A DNA stretch of 64,000 nucleotides from assembly GCF_030409505.1 (NCBI RefSeq), contig NZ_JAUFPZ010000002.1, positions 2,363,501 to 2,427,500 on the forward strand. The letters run 5' to 3'. A program made the translations under genes and the position numbers. Positions 54,113 through 62,519 of this stretch are shown one piece after another. Source of the DNA: Zunongwangia endophytica (GTDB lineage: Bacteria; Bacteroidota; Bacteroidia; Flavobacteriales; Flavobacteriaceae). The notes beneath the pieces are model-generated. The model had not been told where the DNA came from. It did no database searches and saw nothing but the letters and a program-made list of their open reading frames with translations. Within the stretch, counting starts at the first letter, position 1. Each line of letters starts with the position of its first letter.

Positions 54113-55258
54113 TTGCCACAAACTACACCTTATTACAATATTGTAAAAAATGAAGCCGACAGAGAAGCTACCATATTTATATATGGAGCAATTGGCGGTA
54201 TAGATTGGGATACTTATGAAACGATTAACACCGCTTCTAAATTTACAGTTGCATTCAATGAACTGGAGAAAGATGCGGATACTATCCATATAAGAATCAA
54301 CTCCCCAGGTGGTGCCGTTTTCGAGGGACAGGCTATTTATAACGCAATATTTGCTTCCAAAAAGCGAATCGTTACTTATAACGACGGTATTTGCGCGAGT
54401 ATGGCTGCTTTAATTCTTCTTTCTGGAGATGAGATACACGCGTTTAAAAATTCCCTCTTAATGATCCATAACTCTAGTTCTTCTTACTGGGGAAATAAAA
54501 AAGAGGTCGAAGAACAACTTGAAGCTGCAGAAAAAATTGACAAAGCATTAGGTACTGCAATCGAAGATCGACTTGGTATCACTGCTGAAGATGTTGAAAA
54601 AGAATATTTAAACTATAAAGACAATTGGTTTACAACAGATGAAGCTTCATCTCTTGGCTTTTATGATCATGTCATTAAAAAAGAGAAAGCCCAGATACCT
54701 GAAGATATCATGCAATTGAAACCGAAGGATATGGTTAGCAAATATGCGGCCATGACTTTTTCTATCCCAAACACTAAATCTAAAATTACAAATACCATGA
54801 ACAAACCAAACTCGTTCCCGAATTTGGTAGCTGTACTTGGAGCGCCTTTGGCGTCCACCGACAAAGGCAGCTATATCAATGATGAACAGAAAAAAGCTAT
54901 CGACAATAAATTTGCTGCCGATGCCTTAGCTCTCCAAACCGCAAATTCTGCGAAAGATAAAGCGGAACAGGATTTACAGGCGGAAAAAGACTCTAGGCAA
55001 CAGGCGATCGATGCCGAAAAAGCGAACACAAACGCTGCTTTAACAGCGATGCGTACAGCTGCAACCGCTGCAGGTGTTGAAAACATCATCGAAAATGCAA
55101 CGATGGAAGACATCAATACAGCACTTGCTGCTCAAATCGCTGTGTTAAACGGTAAACCAGGTGCTTCCCACACTGGAGGAGCTAATGATCCAGATAAAAA
55201 AGACGGTGAATTCGATTACATCGACTTTGACAATTCAATTTACTCTCAAATAAAATAA
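54113..55258 (+). CDS. ClpP-like head maturation protease fused to a scaffold domain
   Basis: 381 residues with a TTG start; no ATG lies between promoter P2 and the conserved part. The ClpP-fold protease covers about 15-195: INSPGGAVFEGQAIYNAI, the nucleophile Ser96 in GICASMAAL and His119 in LMIHNSS. After a linker, residues 225-381 form a coiled-coil scaffold-like region (DEQKKAIDNKFAADALAL...AAAGVENII). In tailed phages this fusion shapes the procapsid and is then cleaved. The capsid gene follows after 6 bases. Confidence 0.88.
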   Translation: MPQTTPYYNIVKNEADREATIFIYGAIGGIDWDTYETINTASKFTVAFNELEKDADTIHIRINSPGGAVFEGQAIYNAIFASKKRIVTYNDGICASMAALILLSGDEIHAFKNSLLMIHNSSSSYWGNKKEVEEQLEAAEKIDKALGTAIEDRLGITAEDVEKEYLNYKDNWFTTDEASSLGFYDHVIKKEKAQIPEDIMQLKPKDMVSKYAAMTFSIPNTKSKITNTMNKPNSFPNLVAVLGAPLASTDKGSYINDEQKKAIDNKFAADALALQTANSAKDKAEQDLQAEKDSRQQAIDAEKANTNAALTAMRTAATAAGVENIIENATMEDINTALAAQIAVLNGKPGASHTGGANDPDKKDGEFDYIDFDNSIYSQIK

Positions 55259-55264
55259 TCTACA

Positions 55265-56287
55265 ATGGAAATCCCAACTATAGAAATTGATGATGTAGTT
55301 AAAGAATTAAAAACATTCTTAGCGAACAATCCAAAGCTCATTTCTGCATCACTAAATAGATCAGAAATTACACTAGACAAGCATACAAAACCTCTAACTA
55401 AAATTAAAGGTAAATTCCCTCAGGCTCATACCTTAATGACTGATGTTGTTCAAGGCTTTAGTACTGAATGGGAAGAAATGGGTAAACTACAGATCGAGCA
55501 CAAAATCTTAACAGATTTTCACCAGAAGGTTAACTATCCAATAATTCCTGCGGATATACTACACTCGTATTTTGCAGAGTTATACGCTGAAAATAAGAAA
55601 AAAGAGGAGATGCCTATTTCGAAATATATTATCGAAAATGAGCTTCTTCCAAAGGTTATCGATAACATTCAAACGCTTTCAATTTCTGGAACTTATGATC
55701 CTGAAAGAAAAAATGAGTTTGGATATTCTATGGATGGTATTGAGACCATATTATCGAAAATGGTTAGCCGTGATACTCCGCCAAAACATCCGGCTTTTGA
55801 AATTCCAGTAAATGTATTTACTGATGTTAATATAGTAGATGAAATTACAGCATGGGAAAGAAAATTACCAAGAAAGCTGAAGAGAAAGATCAAAAAAGTT
55901 TTTATGTCCGAAAATAACTTTGAGCGCTATGTATTGGATTATGAAAATAAATTCGGACAAAATAAATTCCAAGGGGATGTTATGAAAACCCGTTTAGGAA
56001 AACGAGAAATCGTAATTCTTGATGGAATGGAAAGTGATGTAATTTTCGGTACTACAGAAAATAATTTCAGAAAGTTAATAGATGTTTTCGATGAACCACG
56101 AGTAACCGATGTTCAGAAAGAAAACTACAAAGTAAAAATCTTTATGGAATGGTGGAGAGGTTATGACTTCTTAATTAACCAGATGGTTGTAGTATCCAAT
56201 TTTAGCGATGATAGATACGGCCTTGGATCTTCTGAACTTAACCAAAAATACTTCGGTATTAATGGTGTATCCCCAGCAACAGCATAA
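55265..56287 (+). CDS. Major capsid protein
   Basis: 340 residues directly after the protease-scaffold gene, the standard place for the capsid protein. The sequence shows the spine-helix/loop pattern of an HK97-type fold (NELLPKVIDNIQTLSISGTY; VFTDVNIVDEITAWERKLP; KTRLGKREIVILDGMESD) and a beta-rich end (VKIFMEWWRGYDFLINQMVVV). Assignment rests on position, length and pattern rather than a strong motif. Confidence 0.75.
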   Translation: MEIPTIEIDDVVKELKTFLANNPKLISASLNRSEITLDKHTKPLTKIKGKFPQAHTLMTDVVQGFSTEWEEMGKLQIEHKILTDFHQKVNYPIIPADILHSYFAELYAENKKKEEMPISKYIIENELLPKVIDNIQTLSISGTYDPERKNEFGYSMDGIETILSKMVSRDTPPKHPAFEIPVNVFTDVNIVDEITAWERKLPRKLKRKIKKVFMSENNFERYVLDYENKFGQNKFQGDVMKTRLGKREIVILDGMESDVIFGTTENNFRKLIDVFDEPRVTDVQKENYKVKIFMEWWRGYDFLINQMVVVSNFSDDRYGLGSSELNQKYFGINGVSPATA

Positions 56288-56297
56288 AATCTAAAGC

Positions 56298-56780
56298 ATG
56301 AACAAAAAAGAACTTAAGGCAAGGTGCAAGGAACTCGGTATTTCAACCGAGGGCCTTGACACTAATGCCAAACTAGAAGAAGCTATTCAAGACAAAGAGG
56401 CTGAATTAGCAGCGAAAGCAGAAGCTGAAGAGAAGTCGGATAAGCTTGATTTGGATTCTGAAGAATCTGATGCAAAAACAGGTGAAAACGATACAAAATC
56501 GACTGAAGCCGTACCCGATAATACAGAATCTGAAACTTCTGAAGATTATCCGGAAACTCAGAAAGAATCTACAAAATCTGGAGAAGATTTAAATGAGGAT
56601 TCTGCACCCGATCACTATGAAGATGATCGTGGAAGAAAATGGAAGTTCAAAGCGAACACGCCTAAGAAATTGAGAATTGATGGACATCCAATGAGCCAGG
56701 AAGAAATTCTGGGAACAGAAGAAGTAATTTCTGAGCTTGTTCTTGGGAACTGTTCATTCCTAACCCAAATAATCGAATAA
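56298..56780 (+). CDS. Acidic prophage protein with HeH/SAP-like N-terminus
   Basis: 160 residues. The first ~35 residues (KKELKARCKELGISTEGLDTNAKLEEAI) match the helix-extended-helix or SAP-like fold common in small phage head proteins. A very acidic, disordered Glu/Ser/Thr region follows, then a folded end (RKWKFKANTPKKLRIDG). It may be a capsid accessory or connector protein. Confidence 0.65.
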   Translation: MNKKELKARCKELGISTEGLDTNAKLEEAIQDKEAELAAKAEAEEKSDKLDLDSEESDAKTGENDTKSTEAVPDNTESETSEDYPETQKESTKSGEDLNEDSAPDHYEDDRGRKWKFKANTPKKLRIDGHPMSQEEILGTEEVISELVLGNCSFLTQIIE

Positions 56781-56781
56781 G

Positions 56782-57363
56782 ATGTCTGAAAACTGTGATC
56801 CAATTAAATTAGAAAATATCGAGTTCTGTGCAACCGATGAAATTATTTCTGGAATTAGTGATCTTGAAGTTTATGGTGCTGCTATTTCAGATTTTAAAGT
56901 GATAGCTGCCCCCCCAAAATTGGATGTAGCTACAAATTTCGAAGAAGCTGGAGCAATAGCTGAAACTCACACTTTCAAAGAAAGTCGTGGTTTCCATAAA
57001 ATTCAAATTCAGGCAGATTCCGGAAGTGTAGAAAACACGCAATTAGGAGAAAAATCTAATCTTGGCGTGCAGAATTCGTTAACCGGAGCAATGAGAAATA
57101 ACAAAAAGACCAAAGGTTATCTTAGATATTATAAGAATACGCCAATGATCTTTATTGTTAGAGAAAAAACTGGAAACCTTGTACAGATCGGAAGTCAAAA
57201 CTGTCCTGCATATATCGTAGAGTTTACTGGAAATACTGGTGCAGCTCCTGGAGACGCAAAAAATATCCAGGTTATTATAAGAGATGCTCAGCCATATTTC
57301 GCACCAGACTACGAAGGAACAATTACTCAATTTCCTGCACCGGCTCCAGAACCTGATGTATAA
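56782..57363 (+). CDS. Probable tail tube or head-tail structural protein
   Basis: 193 residues, beta-rich, with strands such as THTFKESRGFHKIQIQADSG and GNLVQIGSQNCPAYIVEFTG, and a Pro-rich end. The placement after capsid genes and the composition suggest a tail tube or decoration protein. No firm motif. Its stop shares a base with the next start (TAATG). Confidence 0.55.
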   Translation: MSENCDPIKLENIEFCATDEIISGISDLEVYGAAISDFKVIAAPPKLDVATNFEEAGAIAETHTFKESRGFHKIQIQADSGSVENTQLGEKSNLGVQNSLTGAMRNNKKTKGYLRYYKNTPMIFIVREKTGNLVQIGSQNCPAYIVEFTGNTGAAPGDAKNIQVIIRDAQPYFAPDYEGTITQFPAPAPEPDV

Positions 57364-57686
57364 TGAAAAAAGCATTTAAGATAGCACCCGGCCGTTATGT
57401 GATCCCAAACATTGGAAGCGTAGATGCTCAAAAAGAAGTTAGTAATAATGTACTTTTTGAAATCTACAAACTTCCACGCCGGGTCTTTCCCTGGATCCAA
57501 CTTGGTCCCGATGCTGAAGCCTTCATTAAAAAGCAAAAACTCAATGTAAAAGATTTTGCGAAGCTTGTGAATAATGCCAGGACTAAAAATGAAATTGAAC
57601 TTTTAGCCAGGTTAAGTGCTACCAAAACAATCGATCGTATTGCTGAAGTTAAGCTTCAGGCTTTAGAAAATATAGCTGAAAAATAA
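57363..57686 (+). CDS. Small prophage structural-module protein
   Basis: 107 residues; an N-terminal beta part (YVIPNIGSVDAQKEV) and a helical end (NARTKNEIELLARLSATKTIDRIAEVK). Last gene of the head operon, followed by a terminator. Family unknown. Confidence 0.55.
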   Translation: MKKAFKIAPGRYVIPNIGSVDAQKEVSNNVLFEIYKLPRRVFPWIQLGPDAEAFIKKQKLNVKDFAKLVNNARTKNEIELLARLSATKTIDRIAEVKLQALENIAEK

Positions 57687-57716
57687 ATCTGTTTCTTTAC
57701 TTTAATTTAGTTTGCT

Positions 57717-57752
57717 AAAAACCGCCAGTGCAATTCCTGGCGGTTTTTTTTT
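57717..57752 (+). terminator. Terminator of the head operon
   Basis: AAAACCGCCAG and CTGGCGGTTTT with a 7-9 base loop, then a T-run that runs directly up to promoter P3. Confidence 0.9.
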
Positions 57753-57753
57753 A

Positions 57754-57789
57754 TGTCCTTTTTAATCACTTGTGCCATCCGCAACTTTG
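57754..57789 (+). promoter_or_regulatory. Phage-type promoter P3 (TGTCC box + CAnnTTTG)
   Basis: TGTCCTTTTTA begins at 57754, CAACTTTG at 57782 (offset 28). The ATG at 57794 is only 5 bases after the box, so the transcript would be leaderless. An 11-mer ACTTGTGCCAT (57768-57778) lies in the spacer. Confidence 0.75.
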
Positions 57790-57793
57790 GATC

Positions 57794-58549
57794 ATGGAAA
57801 TAAGTGAATGGTTAAATAGTAAGTCTAAAGATTACAATATAGGCATCGATCTTTATGCAGGATCCAATATTGTGAAATCCCGCACGCTGGCCAATTTAAA
57901 ACGCGGGCAGAATCCACGCAATATGGCTGTACTCATTAAAGAGCTTCGCCAACTATCCAAAACAAGATCTTATTCCAAACCACAACCTAAGCCAGCGATT
58001 GAAAAAGTAGTCGCGAAAACTCCGAAACCGGTACAGGTCGAGATGGAACGTAAAAACCAGATTGAGCAAAGTGCTTCTGCTTATTTCCAAAAAATTAAAT
58101 ACAACGAATTGCCAGCTGTGTTAAAAGTAAGATATCGTCAATTGAAGGATCTCTTCTACGACATGAGCGACTTAAAGTTTGTTTTAAATGATCTACCTAC
58201 CAAGGAAGTAAATAAGGCCTTAAAAATCATCCTAAAGATTGAAGCATTAGATGAGCAAAGAGAAATGATCTGGAGAGAATTAGATCACTGGCAAGATCAC
58301 AAAACCTTACTCCCAACGAAAACGGAAACCGATTTTTCAGAATTGAGCCAGAAAGATCTATTCCTTAAAAAAGCAAACCTGGTTAACTATATCAATAAGA
58401 AATCGAAGCGAATTGAAAATTGGGAAGAAGCTCTGGAGAAAGAAAGTAGTAAAGAGGAGCGCTTAAAAATTGGCCAGCAGATTAACCGAACACAAAAAGC
58501 GGTGCACCAACACAAACTCGATCTGCATAAAATCGAAGGGATGTTATAA
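57794..58549 (+). CDS. Prophage protein with coiled coil, unknown function
   Basis: 251 residues from the ATG at 57794. A basic N-terminal domain (about 1-60, SRTLANLKRGQNPRNMAVLIKEL) may bind nucleic acid. A Lys/Pro-rich linker leads to a long helical C-terminal part (LKDLFYDMSDLKF... through NRTQKAVHQHKLDLHKIEG). No known family. It may be a late regulator or assembly protein, as the first gene after promoter P3. Confidence 0.6.
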   Translation: MEISEWLNSKSKDYNIGIDLYAGSNIVKSRTLANLKRGQNPRNMAVLIKELRQLSKTRSYSKPQPKPAIEKVVAKTPKPVQVEMERKNQIEQSASAYFQKIKYNELPAVLKVRYRQLKDLFYDMSDLKFVLNDLPTKEVNKALKIILKIEALDEQREMIWRELDHWQDHKTLLPTKTETDFSELSQKDLFLKKANLVNYINKKSKRIENWEEALEKESSKEERLKIGQQINRTQKAVHQHKLDLHKIEGML

Positions 58550-58571
58550 AGTCCCCCAGTTTACTAAGATC

Positions 58572-58674
58572 TCTCACAATCATTAATAATTAAACCCAAC
58601 AAGGTACTGGAGGACATAAGGCCTTCCACCTTGTGGGAGTATTAATTATTTAATTATTAATAATGATTGTGAGA
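58572..58674. repeat. Long nested inverted repeat (cruciform-like) before the methylase gene
   Basis: Outer arms TCTCACAATCATTA (58572-58585) and TAATGATTGTGAGA (58661-58674) are perfect 14-mers. Inside, CCCAACAAGGT and ACCTTGTGGG (around 58594-58604 and 58627-58637) pair with one bulge, around a GC-rich tip. The right outer arm contains the ATG at 58663. Confidence 0.7.
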
Positions 58675-59529
58675 ATGACAAAAGTAAACAAAAATCTAAA
58701 AAAGAAGAATTTCAAACAGGCTCCTTTACCATTTCAAGGACAAAAAAGAAGATTTCTAAAAAAGTTTGATGAAGCTCTAGAATGTTTCCCAAGCGATGGT
58801 ATTTACATTGATATATTTGGAGGATCTGGATTACTCGCTCACTCTGTCAAACAGAAATATCCCGAAGCCAGGGTAATATGGAATGACTATGACAATTTTA
58901 AAAAGAGATTGGAAGAAATTCCCAGCACAAACACTTTGTTGGCTAAGCTGAGAAATAACCTGGAAAATTATCCTAGAGATAAAAAAATACTTGGTTTGCA
59001 AAAAGATCAGGTTATGGAATTCATTAGGAATCATGAAGCGAAATTTGGATATGTTGATTATGTAACCTTATCGGTATCATTACTTTTTGGTGGGAAATAT
59101 GCTAACAACTATATTGAATTCGAAAAATCCACTTTATACAATAGGATTCGTTTGAATGATTATTCTTGTAATGGATATTTGGATGAAGTAGAAAGATTAT
59201 CGGATGACTATAAGAATATTTTCGAATCCTATCAAAATGATAATGTTATCTTTCTTGTTGATCCTCCTTATCTATCAACAGACACCTCTTCTTATACAAA
59301 TGAAAATTACTGGAGACTTCGTGATTATCTGGATGTTTTAAACCTGCTGGACAACTCTTCCTATTTCTACTTTACTAGTAACAAAAGTCAGATCATAGAA
59401 CTGTGTGATTGGATTGAGACTCGATCCTTAACCCAGAATCCTTTCTCAGGTTCCACAAGGTCCACAACTAGTAATCAACTCAATAAAAATTCCAGTTATA
59501 CCGATATAATGCTATACAAAACTATTTAA
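58675..59529 (+). CDS. DNA adenine methylase (D12 class)
   Basis: 284 residues from the ATG at 58675 (another ATG at 58663 lies in the inverted repeat). Motif X-like APLPFQGQKRRF, the SAM-binding YIDIFGGSGLLAHSV, and the catalytic FLVDPPYLS (DPPY) are clear, as in Dam-like N6-adenine methylases. Recognition sequence is unknown. No partner restriction enzyme is seen, so it is a phage-type orphan, likely shielding phage DNA. It ends in a shared terminator. Confidence 0.88.
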   Translation: MTKVNKNLKKKNFKQAPLPFQGQKRRFLKKFDEALECFPSDGIYIDIFGGSGLLAHSVKQKYPEARVIWNDYDNFKKRLEEIPSTNTLLAKLRNNLENYPRDKKILGLQKDQVMEFIRNHEAKFGYVDYVTLSVSLLFGGKYANNYIEFEKSTLYNRIRLNDYSCNGYLDEVERLSDDYKNIFESYQNDNVIFLVDPPYLSTDTSSYTNENYWRLRDYLDVLNLLDNSSYFYFTSNKSQIIELCDWIETRSLTQNPFSGSTRSTTSNQLNKNSSYTDIMLYKTI

Positions 59530-59536
59530 GTAATCT

Positions 59537-59563
59537 AACAGCGGCTAAATAGCCGCTGTTTTT
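59537..59563. terminator. Bidirectional terminator
   Basis: AACAGCGGCT and AGCCGCTGTT, 10-bp stem with a 4-base loop and a T-run; it contains the stop of the convergent small gene. Confidence 0.85.
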
Positions 59564-59847
59564 CTTTCCATAAAATAAAATAAATCAGAGTATTCTTCTC
59601 TGATCACTTCACCATCTTTCTCAACTTCTGGATAAGTGTGAAGAAAAGTTTTAAAACCAAGTTCCAACAATATCTCTTGTATATCACTTTCATAGATCCA
59701 ACGTTCCGGAAGCACATTTGTTACTAATTTATAAATATTAGAAAGTGTTTTTCTTTCAAGATAATCGCCTCCTGAAAATTGAGAATCTACGGGAGTATAG
59801 TTATCCTGAATCAAATTTTTAATCTCTTTTGTGTAATCTGTTTTCAT
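59545..59847 (-). CDS. Unknown small prophage protein
   Basis: 100 residues with a mixed pattern (LVTNVLPERWIYESDIQEILLELGFKTFLH). No family recognised. Its end overlaps the terminator shared with the methylase gene. It lies downstream of the terminase genes on the same strand, separated by 160 bases that hold no gene. Confidence 0.55.
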   Translation of the reverse strand: MKTDYTKEIKNLIQDNYTPVDSQFSGGDYLERKTLSNIYKLVTNVLPERWIYESDIQEILLELGFKTFLHTYPEVEKDGEVIREEYSDLFYFMERKTAAI

Positions 59848-60008
59848 TTTCTCAAAAATAAAAGTTTATAATATTAATTATCAATTAGTTAAATACTTAA
59901 AGACTGTATTTTTTTATCAAAAATCGACGTGTTTACAAACGCCGTAGCCTGTAGCGAAATGACTTGTGCCATAGCAAAAAGTCATGCAAATATGAAAGTA
60001 TACGTAGC

Positions 60009-61511
60009 TTAGAAAGTTGTGAGTGGTAGATCTTCAGTTCCAGCTCGAGAAGCGTCTAGTTTTCCTTCGAACATTGAATAGAATGGATAATCAAACGTAT
60101 CACTTAGGTGTGTTGCATGTTCCTGATCAATACCCTTTCTTCTTTCCGACCGCTTATCCTTTTCAAGACCTTTCCCTCGATCATATACTTCAGCGTTCTC
60201 CATCGAAACAATAAGGCTTGGACAGTTCGCTTTATTAATTCTAATCTTAGGTAATCCTCTGCGCCTTCCATCCTCACGAAGCGCCACATTGATAAGCCTA
60301 AACTTTTCTGTGTATGATGGGTTCGCACCTGTGGTCATTTTATATACTGTCCACCCTGATTTAGTTAAGATTTCCTTTGCCTGGTCTGCCATTGTCATTT
60401 TACTATTGGCCATTCTATTGTTTCCGGTCCTGTCATAATAGAAATAAACTTCTTTGGTTGGATGTGGTAAGTAGTACGGAAGAAACTCTTCTAGAAATAA
60501 ATGGTCCAGCATCTTTGGTGACTTGACATAGAACTCTTTGAGCACTCGATAGGTATCATCTTGTAATTGACTTACAGTCATACTATTAATATTCGCTCCC
60601 CAATCCACGCTAATAATAAGTGGTTCATTCTTTTTAACGTCTAGATCCTGTCTGCAATTAAGAGAATTTCCATTAAGGTCTGTAATAGGTATTCCCTCTA
60701 GATAGCCGTTATCAAAATTTGTATAATAATTATCTTCTGTAAGTTGTGGATAAAAGCCGTCCGTGATCTCTTTCGGTCGAATGTTTAACATTTCAGCGTT
60801 GTAGATGATATCATCCCTATACGACTTACGCATATGCTCAAAATAGTCAGAACGAATGTTGGCCATGTTTACCTTAGCCGTAGCTTTCAGAAATAATATA
60901 CCAGAAGGATCTTTTCTAGCCTCTTCTTCCATATCAGTAAACCACTTCCCCTTCTTAGTTAAAGGTGTTGAAGAGGTGTAAACTTCAGAATGCAAAAGTG
61001 GTGAGTTTTTAAATTGTGCTTTTTTAGCTCGGTTAGTGTTTGTTACATTAATAGCTAACTTTTCATCGTCGAATAGTGCAGCTTCATCCCCACGAATAGC
61101 ATAAGAATTAAGACCACGTCCACTATCCTTATGATCTAGACTTACAAATTGAAAAATTGCACCATTAGACCAATGCCAAATATTATTAAATGCTTCAGGT
61201 GACTGAAAAGGCATCTGGAACCCCATCTTTTTCCCTGCCATAGATCCGACGACGTAATCAATGCCCTCATAGATTCCAAATAGTTCAAGACCTTCTTTGA
61301 TAGCTGGCATAAATCGAGAAAGAATTTGGCTGTAAGTAGAGCCAACCATGGCAAAAGATCCTCTTGGCATTTGCTTCACTAATTGTAGAGAATCATACCC
61401 TAAATAGGTAGTCTTTCCAGATCCCCTGCCCCACTCCAAAAATTTCTGTTTTTGTTTTGCAGTAGCAGCAATAACCTGAGCAGCATTCAGACGAACTCTT
61501 TTACTCTTCAT
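60009..61511 (-). CDS. Terminase large subunit
   Basis: The ATP-driven DNA-packaging motor, 500 residues from the ATG at 61511, which overlaps the small-subunit gene by 11 bases (a longer frame to 61562 exists). Walker A is GRGSGKTT (Lys33), and YAIRGDEAA is a candidate Walker B. The nuclease half has the acidic residues expected of the RNase H-like fold: ISVDWGAN, YFYYDRTGNN and HLSDTFDYPFY. Cuts and packages phage genomes into procapsids together with the small subunit. Confidence 0.9.
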   Translation of the reverse strand: MKSKRVRLNAAQVIAATAKQKQKFLEWGRGSGKTTYLGYDSLQLVKQMPRGSFAMVGSTYSQILSRFMPAIKEGLELFGIYEGIDYVVGSMAGKKMGFQMPFQSPEAFNNIWHWSNGAIFQFVSLDHKDSGRGLNSYAIRGDEAALFDDEKLAINVTNTNRAKKAQFKNSPLLHSEVYTSSTPLTKKGKWFTDMEEEARKDPSGILFLKATAKVNMANIRSDYFEHMRKSYRDDIIYNAEMLNIRPKEITDGFYPQLTEDNYYTNFDNGYLEGIPITDLNGNSLNCRQDLDVKKNEPLIISVDWGANINSMTVSQLQDDTYRVLKEFYVKSPKMLDHLFLEEFLPYYLPHPTKEVYFYYDRTGNNRMANSKMTMADQAKEILTKSGWTVYKMTTGANPSYTEKFRLINVALREDGRRRGLPKIRINKANCPSLIVSMENAEVYDRGKGLEKDKRSERRKGIDQEHATHLSDTFDYPFYSMFEGKLDASRAGTEDLPLTTF

Positions 61512-62061
61512 CTTCTTCTTCTTTGAGTTCTTCAAAATCAGTATCCTCCGCTTCAAAATCATTAAGATCTACAACTCCTCCAGATACTATTTTATCAATA
61601 CCTTTTTTACTTTGAGTATCCAAAGTGATAGTGATATCCATGTTTTTAATCTTATCGAGATTAACCAACTTATCATCTCCATCAAAATCCGCTAGTTTGA
61701 TCATGCGGTCTAAACCTTTCCCGATTTCTGCCAGATTTTTCTCTTTAAATGCGATATCAAGAGCTTGCTGGTTGTATTCGAAAATTAGAAATCGCATTCC
61801 CTCTTTATCTGCCTTGCCTACATCTCCATAAATTTTTAGAGCGTTCCCTATATCGCGATAGGCTGTAGCCTGAGAAACTTCAAATTGATCCTGAAGGATT
61901 TTCGATACCTGGTCTCTAGTTTTCCGATCCAACATTAATGTGAATGCCGTTTTAACGCGGTTTTTCATTTTTTCCTGAAAATCACTTAGCTGAATAGTGT
62001 TATCGAGAAAGGATCCATAAACCTTATCGAAATGAGTGTCTTTTGTGGTGATGTTTGCCAA
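61501..62061 (-). CDS. Terminase small subunit-like protein
   Basis: 186 residues. An HTH lies around 48-78 (DQVSKILQDQFEVSQATAYRDIGNAL), as in DNA-recognition domains of small terminase subunits; the tail is very acidic (DFEAEDTDFEELKEEEDEE). Position directly before the large subunit, with overlap, supports the call. Confidence 0.75.
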   Translation of the reverse strand: MANITTKDTHFDKVYGSFLDNTIQLSDFQEKMKNRVKTAFTLMLDRKTRDQVSKILQDQFEVSQATAYRDIGNALKIYGDVGKADKEGMRFLIFEYNQQALDIAFKEKNLAEIGKGLDRMIKLADFDGDDKLVNLDKIKNMDITITLDTQSKKGIDKIVSGGVVDLNDFEAEDTDFEELKEEEDEE

Positions 62062-62080
62062 TTTATCTGAGGTTTTACTT

Positions 62081-62116
62081 CAAAATTGACCTATCAAAGC
62101 ACCTTAAAAAAGGACA
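62081..62116 (-). promoter_or_regulatory. Phage-type promoter P5 (minus strand, for terminase)
   Basis: Read on the minus strand, TGTCCTTTTTTA begins at 62116 and CAATTTTG at 62088, offset 28. ATG of the small terminase gene is at 62061. Confidence 0.75.
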
Positions 62117-62140
62117 CTTAATTCTTGTCCTTTTTTAAGG
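62102..62140. promoter_or_regulatory. Mirrored promoter element: perfect 15-bp inverted repeat
   Basis: CCTTAAAAAAGGACA (62102-62116), 9 bases, TGTCCTTTTTTAAGG (62126-62140). Each arm is the upstream box of one of the two divergent promoters P4 and P5. Confidence 0.85.
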
Positions 62141-62161
62141 CACAAGTCATTCGCACTTTTG
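62126..62161 (+). promoter_or_regulatory. Phage-type promoter P4 (for portal operon)
   Basis: TGTCCTTTTTTA begins at 62126 and CACTTTTG at 62154, offset 28; the ATG at 62166 is 5 bases after the box, again leaderless. Confidence 0.75.
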
Positions 62162-62165
62162 GAGT

Positions 62166-62519
62166 ATGGCAGAAGAAACTATCTATTTAAATCAAGTGCT
62201 CGAGATAATGCGCAAACCTGACTCTGATGGTAAAGCGGTCAAATTCGATATTGCCGTGCGCACTTTTAATAGAAATTCTAAAAGTGGTGGCACTTTAAAT
62301 AGTTATGAGAATGCCAAACAAGTGATGAAAGAAGCAGGAATGGATAAGAATAGTATCTATGCCTTACAGCACTTCAAAAAATCAAAAATTCCAAAGATTA
62401 GAAAGAACCCGCAGCACTTCTCTAATAAGACGCGTAATATTCGTCTGGAGAACGGCGAGGTTAAGAAGATCCATATTCGCTACATCATTTCATTCAACGG
62501 CAAAAAAGTCATTTATTAA
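62166..62519 (+). CDS. Small basic prophage protein before portal
   Basis: 117 residues, very basic (isoelectric high by Lys count), with FDIAVRTFNRNSKSGGTLNSY near the start and beta-prone RYIISFNGKKVIY at the end. Probably a DNA-binding or connector-associated protein; no family recognised. Its stop shares a base with the portal start. Confidence 0.65.
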   Translation: MAEETIYLNQVLEIMRKPDSDGKAVKFDIAVRTFNRNSKSGGTLNSYENAKQVMKEAGMDKNSIYALQHFKKSKIPKIRKNPQHFSNKTRNIRLENGEVKKIHIRYIISFNGKKVIY

